A stretch of 64,000 nt of DNA from Synechococcus sp. PCC 7335. GTDB taxonomy: Bacteria; Cyanobacteriota; Cyanobacteriia; Phormidesmidales; Phormidesmidaceae. The translations under genes and the position numbers were made by a program. The stretch spans positions 318,477 to 382,476 of the forward strand of contig NZ_DS989904.1 in assembly GCF_000155595.1 (NCBI RefSeq), given 5' to 3'. The notes under the pieces were generated by a model. It did not search any database. It had not been told where the DNA came from and worked only from the letters and a program-made list of their open reading frames with translations. Positions 17,452-25,427 of the stretch are shown piece after piece; position 1 is the first letter of the stretch; each line of letters starts with the position of its first letter.

Positions 17452-18021
17452 CTAGGAAGAAAATGTATAGGTGGGCAGGCCGTCAATGCTCACCTGATTC
17501 TTCTCACGCTGGTAGGCTTCGATACCTGCAAGGCCTTTTTTTTGTGCCCAAGTATTCAAATTATCTCGGTCTTCTCTATAGTCATACAGCGGCACTGCCA
17601 TACCACAAGAGGTTTGAACTAGATCAACACTCAAGTCGAACAGTTGTCTCGTTCCTGGCAGTTGAACAAAATGAGCAATCAGCTGATTCCAGCTCTGGTC
17701 ACGAGGGTAGATCGCCCTAGCAGTCCCATACAGCCGCAAAATCATCGGTGCGCCCTCAAAAGCGCAGAACATCACCGTCATCCGTCCGCTTTTAGAGCCG
17801 TTTTCTGCGACATTTTCGGCCAGATGTGCCGCTGTTTCATTACCACTACCGGTTACGCTTAGCCAGACAATCCGATTCGGACTGAGCACTCGCAAAGAAT
17901 CCATTCCTTTAGGCGACACATTCACTCTGCCTTCTCTGCTAGCTGTTCCCACAAAGAATATTTTTTGCTGTTCAATGAAAGTTTGGAGTGGCGGTGTGAT
18001 TTGCTCGTATTGTTTAGCCAT
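17452..18021 (-). CDS. Pyridoxamine 5'-phosphate oxidase-family flavin-binding protein
   Basis: A 189-residue split-barrel protein. FFVGTASREGRVNVSPKGMDSLRVL is the typical FMN-binding first half, followed by IVWLSVTGSGNETAAHL and GRMTVMFCAFEGAPMILRLYG. This subgroup (COG3576-like) is distinct from the true PdxH; F420- or FMN-dependent reduction is possible but unproven. Convergent with agrE (gap 49 bp), upstream of nothing on its strand. Start ATG at 18021. Confidence 0.88.
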   Translation of the reverse strand: MAKQYEQITPPLQTFIEQQKIFFVGTASREGRVNVSPKGMDSLRVLSPNRIVWLSVTGSGNETAAHLAENVAENGSKSGRMTVMFCAFEGAPMILRLYGTARAIYPRDQSWNQLIAHFVQLPGTRQLFDLSVDLVQTSCGMAVPLYDYREDRDNLNTWAQKKGLAGIEAYQREKNQVSIDGLPTYTFSS

Positions 18022-18078
18022 CGTTGTTTAGTTACAAAACCATCTCAATCCAACCTTTGTCGATACCATAGCGGATCG

Positions 18079-19050
18079 CTAGAACTTGTTTGGAACAAAG
18101 TGCTGAGTGTCCATAGGTGGACGCACATAGTCAATATTCTTCTGGCGTTCCGGAAGCTTTAACAGCGGTGGGGTGAGATCCTCATATTCGATCTGATTTA
18201 ACAGGTGAGTAATACAGTTTAGACGGGCTCTTTTTTTGTCATCTGCCTCTACAACATTCCAAGGCGATCGAGTTGTATCCGTAGCTCCAAACATATCATC
18301 TTTAGCCTTGGAGTATTCCACCCATCTCGCCCGCGCTTCTAAGTCCATCGGACTTAGCTTCCACCGCTTAATCGGGTTGTTTAGTCGTTCTTGAAAGCGC
18401 TTCTCCTGCTCTGCGTCACTCACCGAGAACCAGTACTTTACTAGCACAATCCCGGCTCGCTGTAGCATGTGCTCAAACTCAGGGCAAGAGCGTAAAAACT
18501 CAACATATTCCTGGTGCGTACAAAAACCCATTACCCGTTCGACTCCCGCTCGGTTGTACCAGCTTCGATCGAATAATACAATTTCTCCAGCAGACGGCAG
18601 CTGTGCTACATATCGCTGGAAGTACCACTGAGTCTTCTCTTTTTCCGTTGGGGTTCCAAGTGCGACTACTCGGCAGATACGAGGGTTCATGCACTCAGAG
18701 ATTCGCTTAATGGCCCCACCTTTGCCCGCGGCATCTCTGCCTTCAAACAAAACAACAACCTTGAGTCCCTTTTCTTTTACCCAGTACTGAAGCTTAACTA
18801 GCTCGGTCTGTAGCCGTTCCAATTCTTTACGATAGATTTTCTTGCTTAGCTTTTTGAACTTGTCCTCAGCGGCTGCTTTCTTGGACGCTTTCTCTTTACT
18901 TTTTTTTCCTTTGCTCTTTGCTTTTTTGTCCTTCTTGCCTTCTACCACTACACTTTGTGCCGGGTTAGTCTTTGCTAGATCCTTTTTTACAGTCGTTTTA
19001 GAGCTGTTGGTATCCACAGGTGGAGCTGAAGCAGGTTTCTTCTTTGCCAT
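18079..19050 (-). CDS. ppk2: Polyphosphate kinase 2
   Basis: PPK2 of 323 residues, transferring phosphate between polyphosphate and nucleotides. The Walker A motif EGRDAAGKGGAIKRI (about residues 104-118), the lid/Walker B region DRSWYNRAGVERVMGF, and KYWFSVSDAEQEKRF are all present, which suggests a single-domain class I enzyme. The first ~70 residues are a Lys/Ala/Ser-rich low-complexity extension that the core does not need, a possible polyanion-binding tail. The C-terminal core ends at ERQKNIDYVRPP as usual. Divergent from the gene at 19351. Confidence 0.93.
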   Translation of the reverse strand: MAKKKPASAPPVDTNSSKTTVKKDLAKTNPAQSVVVEGKKDKKAKSKGKKSKEKASKKAAAEDKFKKLSKKIYRKELERLQTELVKLQYWVKEKGLKVVVLFEGRDAAGKGGAIKRISECMNPRICRVVALGTPTEKEKTQWYFQRYVAQLPSAGEIVLFDRSWYNRAGVERVMGFCTHQEYVEFLRSCPEFEHMLQRAGIVLVKYWFSVSDAEQEKRFQERLNNPIKRWKLSPMDLEARARWVEYSKAKDDMFGATDTTRSPWNVVEADDKKRARLNCITHLLNQIEYEDLTPPLLKLPERQKNIDYVRPPMDTQHFVPNKF

Positions 19051-19350
19051 AGTTTGCGTTTGACTTGTGCTTAATTAAGGCGCTTAATTTAGACAGAGGA
19101 ATACATTCAATAGGGCAATGCATTTAATAGAGATACATTAATGGAGAAGTACTGAAGAAATTAGTGTGCATCTAGGAGCCTACCGCCCATGCCTGACATG
19201 GCAATTAGATCCCAACATTCACAGTCTATCCCCTTAGGTTAAGAGATGGTTTAGAAAACAGATCCCTTCTTTAACTGCTCTTAACTATTACGACTTAAAC
19301 CACAATGGCTTTATGATATTGCCGTCAAGCACCTCTAATTTGAGCCGCCC
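19051..19350. other. Divergent intergenic region, no gene seen
   Basis: 300 bp between ppk2 (minus) and the beta-hydroxyacid dehydrogenase gene (plus), A/T-rich with short repeats of TTTAATAGAG/TTCAATAGGG type near 19105-19135. Presumed divergent promoters. Confidence 0.5.
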
Positions 19351-20229
19351 ATGAAGATAGGACTATTAGGAACAGGACTAATGGGCGCGCCGATGGCCTA
19401 TCAGCTACATCATTCAGGCTTTGAAGTCGTAGCTTGGAATCGATCTCCTCAAAGATTGCTGCCGCTCAAAGAAGTTGGCATTCAGACAGCTGATAGTGCC
19501 GCTGAAGTGATTGCATCTGCCGAACTCACAATCACCATGCTCAGTGATGCCAGCGCTATTAAGTCCGCTTTATTTATCGATCCCGCTGCGCTTTCGAGTC
19601 GCACTATCTTGCAGATGGGAACCATTGCCCCGGCTGAAAGTCGCGAACTCTGCGTCCAAGTTCAAGCAGCCAAAGGGGACTATCTAGAATCGCCTGTACT
19701 TGGCAGTATTCCTCAGGTCAAATCTGGCTCACTTATTCTCATGGTCGGTGCCACCCCCGAACAGTTTGACCGCTGCCTACCGGTACTTGAGTGCTTTGGT
19801 CCTAGCCCCAAGCTAATGGGACCAGTAGGCACAGCTGCCACTGCCAAGCTAGCAATGAATCAGCTGATCGGTAGTTTGACTGCTGCTTTTTCTATGAGCT
19901 TAGGATTAGTTCAAAAAGAAGGTCTAGACATTGAGAAATTCATGTCAATCGTGCGAGAAAGTGCGCTGTATGCACCGACCTTTGATAAGAAGCTGACGCG
20001 GATGTGCGATCGCAATTTCTCCAATCCCAACTTTCCAACCAAGCATTTGCTCAAGGATATGAATTTGTTTACCCAGGCGGCGCAAGATCGAGGAATTGAT
20101 GCAACAGTAGCAGCAGGAGTCAGCCAGCTAGCCCAAAACGCGATCACCCAAGGATTAGCAGATGAAGATTATTCTGCTATTTACAATGTAATCAATATAC
20201 AGACCGATCAGTTGCAGCAGGATGAATAG
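19351..20229 (+). CDS. NAD(P)-dependent beta-hydroxyacid dehydrogenase family protein
   Basis: A 292-residue member of the 3-hydroxyisobutyrate dehydrogenase / GLYR1-like family. The Rossmann motif GLLGTGLMGAPMA is at residues 4-16; NRSP after the second strand suggests NADPH preference. The substrate-binding GSIPQVKSGSL segment (variant of the usual GGxxGA) and the catalytic lysine in KLAMNQL (about residue 171) follow. Probably a short-chain aldehyde or glyoxylate/succinic-semialdehyde reductase, but the substrate cannot be assigned from sequence. Full length, ATG start. Confidence 0.88.
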   Translation: MKIGLLGTGLMGAPMAYQLHHSGFEVVAWNRSPQRLLPLKEVGIQTADSAAEVIASAELTITMLSDASAIKSALFIDPAALSSRTILQMGTIAPAESRELCVQVQAAKGDYLESPVLGSIPQVKSGSLILMVGATPEQFDRCLPVLECFGPSPKLMGPVGTAATAKLAMNQLIGSLTAAFSMSLGLVQKEGLDIEKFMSIVRESALYAPTFDKKLTRMCDRNFSNPNFPTKHLLKDMNLFTQAAQDRGIDATVAAGVSQLAQNAITQGLADEDYSAIYNVINIQTDQLQQDE

Positions 20230-20369
20230 TAGCGAAACTGATCTACTAGTCGTCAAAGAGTAGACCAATCTATTAATAAGTCCATATTAATAAATCCATA
20301 ATAGTGGTGCTGTTTGAATATCAAAGTTTAAGAATAGACCACCCAGGAATTACAACATAGCGTAGAACT

Positions 20370-20879
20370 ATGAGACAGTCGAGATTGTTTTCAAGTCAAC
20401 TTCTTCTAGGACTGAGTATTGCACTTTTTCTGTTTGGAATCGCGTTCGTTCAGAGCCCTGGGAAAGCGTTACCTATGCCAGATAACAACGGGTTAGTTGT
20501 CAAACAGAGCCCTCACAGCGTAGAAGAAACAGAAAGGAGATTTCTGAATGTTCTCGACTCAAAGGGGCTAAATACATTTATCACGATAGACCACGGACAA
20601 AATGCTGAAGGCGTCGGACTAACCATGAGACCGACGCGAGTAGTGCTCTTTGGCAATCCAAAGCTAGGGACACCTCTCATGCAATGTGAGCAAAGTTTAG
20701 CGATCGATCTGCCCCAGAAACTATTGATCTGGCAAGACGACACCGACCAGGTCAATATTGCCTACAACGATCCTCGCTACTTAGGAGGACGTCATCAGCT
20801 AGGTAGCTGTAGCAGTAGAACTATTAGGCGGATGGCAGGTGCTTTGAACAAACTGTCTGCAAGTGCGATCACTCCGTAG
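20370..20879 (+). CDS. Exported DUF302 domain protein
   Basis: A 169-residue protein with a signal peptide (basic MRQSR, hydrophobic LLLGLSIALFLFGIAFV, cleavage around ALPMP, about residue 35). The DUF302 core follows: VKQSPHSVEETERRFLNVLDSKGL, then HGQNAEGVGLTMRPTRVVLFGNPKLGTPLM and LPQKLLIWQD. Family members are small periplasmic proteins of unknown biochemical role. Its stop codon is inside a 17-bp tandem duplication. Convergent with uppS. Confidence 0.87.
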   Translation: MRQSRLFSSQLLLGLSIALFLFGIAFVQSPGKALPMPDNNGLVVKQSPHSVEETERRFLNVLDSKGLNTFITIDHGQNAEGVGLTMRPTRVVLFGNPKLGTPLMQCEQSLAIDLPQKLLIWQDDTDQVNIAYNDPRYLGGRHQLGSCSSRTIRRMAGALNKLSASAITP

Positions 20880-20909
20880 ACTAAATCTAGGAGTAGACTA
20901 AATATAGGA
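20876..20909. repeat. 17-bp tandem repeat, 2 copies, across the DUF302 gene stop codon
   Basis: GTAGACTAAATCTAGGA (20876-20892) and GTAGACTAAATATAGGA (20893-20909), 16 of 17 identical. The TAG stop of the DUF302 gene is at 20877-20879, so the second copy carries a duplicate of the stop sequence. Confidence 0.95.
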
Positions 20910-20925
20910 ACAGTCCCCTTGTCAA

Positions 20926-21726
20926 CTAAGCTGTCAGCGCTGCTTTTTCTTTAGCTTTCTGGAGAAGAACGGCATCGCTTGCATTTCCGAACCGGCGATC
21001 GCGTCGCTGATAGATCAATAGTGCCCGATGAAACTGGGCTCGATCAAAGTCGGGCCAAAACGCATCAGTAAATACCATCTCGGTATAGGCTAGCTGCCAC
21101 AGCAGAAAATTACTTAGCCGCTGCTCACCACTAGTACGAATTAATAGATCAGGGTCACTGCCTTGCGTATACAAATGCTCAGCAATCATATCCTCAGTCA
21201 CCTCACAAGCAGTCACCGCTCCTTGCTCTACTTTCTGAGCTATTTGCTGACAAGCCATCGTAATCTCACTGCGGCTACCGTAATTAACAGCGACATTGAA
21301 ATCTATAGCAGTATTGTTCGCAGTTTCTTCCACTGCTAAGTTCATTTCTTTTTGTAGGATTGGAGGCAGCGCCGATAGATCTCCAATAAAACGAACTCGA
21401 ACGCCTTCTTGATGCATCGCCATCAGTTCTTTTTTTAGCATCTTCTCAAACAACACCATCAGAAAATCAACTTCTGTTGTAGGTCGTTTCCAGTTCTCTG
21501 TAGAAAAGGCATAGGCAGTCAGAGCCTCAATTCCCCAATCTTTGCAACAGCGTAATAAATCCTTGAGTACTCTAGCGCCTTGTCTGTGTCCAGCGACTCT
21601 AGGCAAGCACCGCTGATTGGCCCACCGGCCATTACCATCCATGATCACTGCTACATGCTTAGGCACGCACAAAGGATTGATATCGTCAGGAAGCACAGAA
21701 TAAGCGTGCATGTCAGTTCGCCGCAT
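20926..21726 (-). CDS. uppS: Isoprenyl transferase (undecaprenyl diphosphate synthase)
   Basis: Cis-prenyltransferase that makes the C55 lipid carrier for peptidoglycan and surface polysaccharides. The 266-residue sequence has the diagnostic [16 protein letters not shown] (catalytic Asp in MDGNGRW), [40 protein letters not shown] and the C-terminal [24 protein letters not shown]. Full length. Starts at ATG 21726, with ATG 21711 as a close alternative. Functionally upstream of the glycan cluster at 43-55 kb, which probably needs a lipid carrier, but not linked to it. Confidence 0.96.
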   Translation of the reverse strand: MRRTDMHAYSVLPDDINPLCVPKHVAVIMDGNGRWANQRCLPRVAGHRQGARVLKDLLRCCKDWGIEALTAYAFSTENWKRPTTEVDFLMVLFEKMLKKELMAMHQEGVRVRFIGDLSALPPILQKEMNLAVEETANNTAIDFNVAVNYGSRSEITMACQQIAQKVEQGAVTACEVTEDMIAEHLYTQGSDPDLLIRTSGEQRLSNFLLWQLAYTEMVFTDAFWPDFDRAQFHRALLIYQRRDRRFGNASDAVLLQKAKEKAALTA

Positions 21727-22061
21727 AAATGAATAGAAGACGCGCTCAGAATTCCCGGTGGTTTACTGGAGCTAGCAACTATAGCTAGTCTGCAAAGCCA
21801 CTGCTCATCTAAAATAATGTCGAATCGGTTGGCATCGTCAAGGTTCAAGCTATCGGACGCATTGCTGTAGTGTCAGTCGGAAAAAGTCGGTTGTCTCTCT
21901 AGTGTTGATATAGCTTCTGCTATCAGTGGCTCAGCCAACCCTGGTTTCAAGCAAGCCGGTTCGTTCGGAACATTCACCACACGATAGGTAGTCTACTATG
22001 CAAGCAGATCGTAATATCTGCATTGTTCACTTGGGGCTAGTACACTTAATTCGATGGGATT
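21727..22061. other. Divergent intergenic region, no gene seen
   Basis: 335 bp between uppS (minus) and the STAND ATPase gene (plus). I recognise no RNA or small gene. Confidence 0.5.
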
Positions 22062-23360
22062 ATGATTATAGAGCAAGCTATTGAGTATGCCGATCAGCTG
22101 CTATACGACCAGACAGGAAAGCATCTGAGCGATCTACAAAGCTATATTATTCAGCAAAGCTGGCAGGGTAGAACCTATGGACAGGTCGCTGCTTTAGCTG
22201 GATATAGCGAGGGTCATGTAAAGGATGTTGCCTCACAGCTATGGCGGTTATTATCCAATGCGCTGGGGGAGCGAATCACCAAGGGAAACTTGCGATCGCG
22301 TTTTATCAACCAGATCAAGCGCACGCTTAAAAAGGCCTCTACCGCTAATTTTCTAACACAGTCGCATATTCTAACGGTTCAAGGCTTCATCGGTCGAGAG
22401 CAAGCCCTTTCAACGCTACATTCTCTTAGTCAGCAGCAGCCTATAATTGTCATTCAAGGTGAAGCGGGGCTTGGAAAGACAACACTTGCACAGCGCTACT
22501 GCCAACAGTTTGAACAGGTCTTGGAGCTGCTTGTCGCCAGAGAGACTAGTCGGATTGTTCGAGTAGAAAGTGTTGTAGAAGAATGGCTGCAACAGCATTT
22601 CAACCAAGCACCTGCTGAAGAGTTTGGCATTACGCTGAGTCGGTTGAAGTATCAGCTCGAAAAAGACAACCATAGCGTAGTCTTGATTGATAATCTAGAA
22701 CCAGTACTGACAAAAAGCGGGCAGTTTGCCACAGAATATAGAGGATATGTAGAACTCCTACGCATCTTAGCTGCGACCAAAACAACAACAATCATCACTA
22801 GCCGCGATCGCCTTTGCGAACCTAGCTTGAAGGTGTACCATTACCGTCTACCAACTTTATCGCTAGCTGCTTGGCAACAGTTCTTTCAAGCGCATATCGA
22901 ACAGATAGCCTCTAAAAGAGTCGACTTTTATACCACTATCTTGCAGAGCATGCATCGAGCCTACAACGGTAATGCCAAGGCAATGGAAGTATTATGTGAA
23001 GCAGTTGTAGAAGATTTTGAAGGTGATTTGGGTGCCTACTGGCAACAGAACAGCACTAACCTCTTAGGCAGTGCTGAACTTAGAAATCTAATTAGTGGGC
23101 AAGTCAATCGCTTGCGCGACTTAGATCCAAAAGCATATACAGTAATTTGTCGATTGGCAGGTAATCACGCTCCAGACAGCTCTAGGTTTGATACAGATGA
23201 GATCTTGGCACTCATGTGGGATATTCCGCTTGAATGGCGGCGACAGATCTTAAGTTCGTTGCGCGATCGCTCTTTGTTGGCGTTTGAAAAGGGACGCTAC
23301 TGGCTACATCCTATGATCAAAGCTGAGGCGGTAGAACGGTTGAGCTATATCGAGCCTTAG
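22062..23360 (+). CDS. STAND-type NB-ARC ATPase with N-terminal vMAP-like helix-turn-helix
   Basis: A 432-residue predicted signalling ATPase. Residues about 1-95 match the helix-turn-helix domain that begins many cyanobacterial conflict-type ATPases (vWA-MoxR-associated): SWQGRTYGQVAALAGYSEGHVKD. The AAA/NB-ARC core follows, with GFIGREQAL, Walker A GEAGLGKTTLA (about 137-147), Walker B VVLIDNLE and sensor TTIITSRDR. Residues about 330-430 form a winged-helix-like region ending WLHPMIKAEAVERL. Homologs usually continue into WD40, TPR, pentapeptide or other effector domains; here the protein stops after the winged helix. It could be a complete minimal regulator or a shortened member. A clean stop at 23360 argues against a frameshift within it. 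Confidence 0.82.
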   Translation: MIIEQAIEYADQLLYDQTGKHLSDLQSYIIQQSWQGRTYGQVAALAGYSEGHVKDVASQLWRLLSNALGERITKGNLRSRFINQIKRTLKKASTANFLTQSHILTVQGFIGREQALSTLHSLSQQQPIIVIQGEAGLGKTTLAQRYCQQFEQVLELLVARETSRIVRVESVVEEWLQQHFNQAPAEEFGITLSRLKYQLEKDNHSVVLIDNLEPVLTKSGQFATEYRGYVELLRILAATKTTTIITSRDRLCEPSLKVYHYRLPTLSLAAWQQFFQAHIEQIASKRVDFYTTILQSMHRAYNGNAKAMEVLCEAVVEDFEGDLGAYWQQNSTNLLGSAELRNLISGQVNRLRDLDPKAYTVICRLAGNHAPDSSRFDTDEILALMWDIPLEWRRQILSSLRDRSLLAFEKGRYWLHPMIKAEAVERLSYIEP

Positions 23361-23512
23361 GTTCCTTCTAGCTTGAATGGCTCAAGCCTTCATACCATTA
23401 AGCCTTATCGCGAGTCAGTTGTTCCAATCGTAATATCAATCTCTAGTGACAGAAGAGGCTAGCGGATGGAATGCTAACCTATGAATTCGTTTAGACTCAC
23501 GCACGCACAGCT

Positions 23513-24382
23513 ATGCGCTGGAAAACAGGCCGTCGCAGTAGAAACATACAAGATCGTAGAGGAAGGCGCGGCTTCAGCCGTGGTGGGGGTAGTCCTATTG
23601 CCATCGGTGGCGGCGGACTTGGAATGGTTGTCGTTGCAATCGTCATTACCTTACTAGGTGGAGATCCCACCGTCCTACTAGACGCGGCTGCTCCTGTCCA
23701 GTCTGATCGAGCTCCCTACAACACATCCCCAATAGAAACTTCCCCCGAAGAAGATGCTCTAGCAGACTTTGTGTCTGTCGTCCTGGCCGATACCGAAGAT
23801 ACCTGGAACAGCATCTTTCCGCGTGAGTTTGGCGGTCGATACCAAGAGCCTACTCTAGTTCTTTTTACAGATGTCGTTCAGTCAGCCTGTGGGACCGCTC
23901 AATCGGCTGTTGGTCCTTTCTATTGTCCGGCAGACCAGCAGGTCTACATCGACCTGAGTTTCTACCAAGATCTGAAATACAAACTAGGCGCGCCTGGCGA
24001 CTTCGCCCAAGCCTATGTTATCGCTCACGAAGTTGGCCACCACATTCAAAATCTACTAGGCATCTCGAAAGAAGTCCGAGCTGCTCAAAGCCGCGCTAGC
24101 CAAACCCAAGCCAACCAGCTCTCGGTCCGTCAAGAGCTACAAGCCGACTGCTTAGCCGGTGTTTGGGCTTACCATACCAACCAACGCGGTCTTTTAGAAG
24201 CAGGAGATGTTGAAGAAGCCCTCAACGCCGCTAGCCAAATCGGAGACGACAACCTTCAAAGAAAACAGCGTGGCTACGTCACCCCTGACTCTTTCACCCA
24301 CGGCAGCGCTGCTCAAAGAGTCGAATGGTTTAGCCGCGGCTTCACTTCCGGTGACGTAGACCAGTGCGACACGTTTTCCTGA
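23513..24382 (+). CDS. Membrane-anchored neutral zinc metallopeptidase, YpfJ/KPN_02809 family
   Basis: A 289-residue protein. A basic, glycine-rich N-terminus is followed by one membrane segment (GGLGMVVVAIVITLLGG, about residues 36-52) and a periplasmic or outward catalytic domain. The zinc site is HEVGHH at residues 172-177, with a downstream ELQADCLAGVWAY glutamate ligand region. Other family marks: FTDVVQSACGTAQSAVGPFYCPADQQVYIDLSFY, and RVEWFSRGF near the end. Substrates unknown. The TGA stop (24380-24382) is the first three bases of the target duplication of an IS982-family element, so the insertion left the protein intact. Confidence 0.92.
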   Translation: MRWKTGRRSRNIQDRRGRRGFSRGGGSPIAIGGGGLGMVVVAIVITLLGGDPTVLLDAAAPVQSDRAPYNTSPIETSPEEDALADFVSVVLADTEDTWNSIFPREFGGRYQEPTLVLFTDVVQSACGTAQSAVGPFYCPADQQVYIDLSFYQDLKYKLGAPGDFAQAYVIAHEVGHHIQNLLGISKEVRAAQSRASQTQANQLSVRQELQADCLAGVWAYHTNQRGLLEAGDVEEALNAASQIGDDNLQRKQRGYVTPDSFTHGSAAQRVEWFSRGFTSGDVDQCDTFS

Positions 24383-24386
24383 GGTA
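24380..24386. repeat. Target-site duplication of the IS982-family element, left copy
   Basis: TGAGGTA, identical to 25366-25372. It includes the stop codon of the metallopeptidase gene. Confidence 0.9.
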
Positions 24387-24419
24387 ACGTCAGTTCGGGA
24401 TAAGATTCGCAGAAAAAAA

Positions 24420-24468
24420 GAAGGATAGGTACGCTGAGATTATCAAAACCAATCCAGCCCTATCCTTC
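24420..24468 (+). promoter_or_regulatory. Inverted repeat in the IS leader, just before the transposase start
   Basis: GAAGGATAGG at 24420-24429 is a perfect inverse of CCTATCCTTC at 24459-24468, giving a 10-bp stem with a 29-nt loop that ends 3 nt before the transposase ATG at 24472. If read-through RNA from the co-directional metallopeptidase gene enters the IS, this stem would bury the translation start region. Confidence 0.6.
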
Positions 24469-24471
24469 GCT

Positions 24472-25326
24472 ATGTCTAGTCTAGAAGAACTCTTTTGCCA
24501 CGTCGATGACTGCTGCAAGTGGTTCGAACCTCGCTGGCACCAGCAACTGCTAACCAGCGGCGCGACCAGTCGGCTACGAGCGCGTTCTTTGACGCTAAGC
24601 GAAATCCTAACTATTCTGATTCGCTTTCATCAAAGCCACTATCGCAACTTCAAGCACTACTACCTCAACGAAGTGCAAGAACATCTACGCAGTGCTTTCC
24701 CTAAGCTTGTTAGCTACAACCGCTTTGTCGAATGGACGCCCGCTTCTCTACTGCCTCTATGTTGCTACTTAAAGCACTGCTTCGGCCGTTGTAGCGGCAT
24801 CAGCTTCATCGATGCGACCAGTCTCAAAGTTTGCCACAACCGTCGCATCTATCAGCACCGTGTCTGTCGCGACACGGCAGCTCGCGGCAAGACTTCAGTC
24901 GGCTGGTTCTACGGCTTCAAGCTACATCTAGTCGTCAGTGACTGCGGTGAGCTGCTCGGTGCTACGCTAACACCCGGCAATACCGACGACCGTCAGCCTG
25001 TCGTTGACTTACTCAGTGAGCTGCATGGCAAGGTCTTTGCCGATAAGGGCTACGTCTCGAAAGACCTTGCTAAACAACTACGCGAAGACTTCGATATTGC
25101 CTTCTTTGCTAAACCGAGGCGCAACATGAAAAACCATCTGATGAGCTTAAACGACAAACTACTCGCGCGTCAGCGCTCTATCGTCGAGACGATTATCGAC
25201 CAGTTGAAGAACATCTCGCAGATTGAGCATTCTAGGCATCGCAGTCCCGTCAACTGTTGGGTGAACATTTTGTGTGGACTGATTGCCTACTGTCATCAAC
25301 CGAAGAAGCCTTCGTTTGAGCTGTAG
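24472..25326 (+). CDS. IS982-family transposase
   Basis: A 284-residue DDE transposase. Catalytic-region landmarks are [10 protein letters not shown] (first Asp), [15 protein letters not shown] and [11 protein letters not shown] (second Asp region), and [14 protein letters not shown] (Glu). The N-terminus [18 protein letters not shown] and segment [22 protein letters not shown] are typical of the family. Full length and intact, so probably active. Codon use is similar to neighbours. The ATG at 24472 follows a hairpin leader that may limit expression. Confidence 0.94.
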   Translation: MSSLEELFCHVDDCCKWFEPRWHQQLLTSGATSRLRARSLTLSEILTILIRFHQSHYRNFKHYYLNEVQEHLRSAFPKLVSYNRFVEWTPASLLPLCCYLKHCFGRCSGISFIDATSLKVCHNRRIYQHRVCRDTAARGKTSVGWFYGFKLHLVVSDCGELLGATLTPGNTDDRQPVVDLLSELHGKVFADKGYVSKDLAKQLREDFDIAFFAKPRRNMKNHLMSLNDKLLARQRSIVETIIDQLKNISQIEHSRHRSPVNCWVNILCGLIAYCHQPKKPSFEL

Positions 25327-25365
25327 TTCTTAGTTTGTCGGCTTTGGCTTATCCCGAACTCACGT

Positions 25366-25372
25366 TGAGGTA
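25366..25372. repeat. Target-site duplication of the IS982-family element, right copy
   Basis: TGAGGTA, matching 24380-24386. Confidence 0.9.
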
Positions 25373-25373
25373 G

Positions 25374-25401
25374 GCTTGCGAAGCACCTCGCTTAGGCAAG
25401 C
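25374..25401. terminator. Hairpin between convergent genes, displaced by the IS
   Basis: GCTTGC-G-AAGC / ACCTC loop / GCTT-AG-GCAAGC forms a 10-bp stem with a small internal bulge. Before the IS insertion it lay 6 bp after the metallopeptidase DR, between that gene and the convergent kinase gene (stop at 25428). No T-run follows, so it may act as a bidirectional 3' stem rather than a classical terminator. Confidence 0.5.
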
Positions 25402-25427
25402 GCACTATTCAAGCCGATTCTTCTTGA

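Larger units (their letters stand above)
24387..25365 (+). mobile_element. Complete IS982-family insertion sequence, 979 bp
   Basis: Terminal inverted repeats of 18 bp, ACGTCAGTTCGGGATAAG at 24387-24404 and its reverse complement at 25348-25365 with one mismatch (position 5, C versus G). Flanked by 7-bp direct repeats TGAGGTA (24380-24386 and 25366-25372). One intact transposase frame fills the element. Perfect target duplication and an unbroken frame suggest recent insertion. Confidence 0.95.

Noticed and set aside
24525-24551. T-loop-like sequence GTGGTTCGAACCTCG followed by GCACCAGCA, like a tRNA 3' end
   Set aside because: It lies inside the intact IS982 transposase coding frame and no cloverleaf forms upstream.
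24387-25365. Possibility that the IS disrupted the metallopeptidase gene
   Set aside because: The reading frame ends with a normal FSxG...DTFS C-terminus, and the TGA is part of the target duplication, so the protein is complete.
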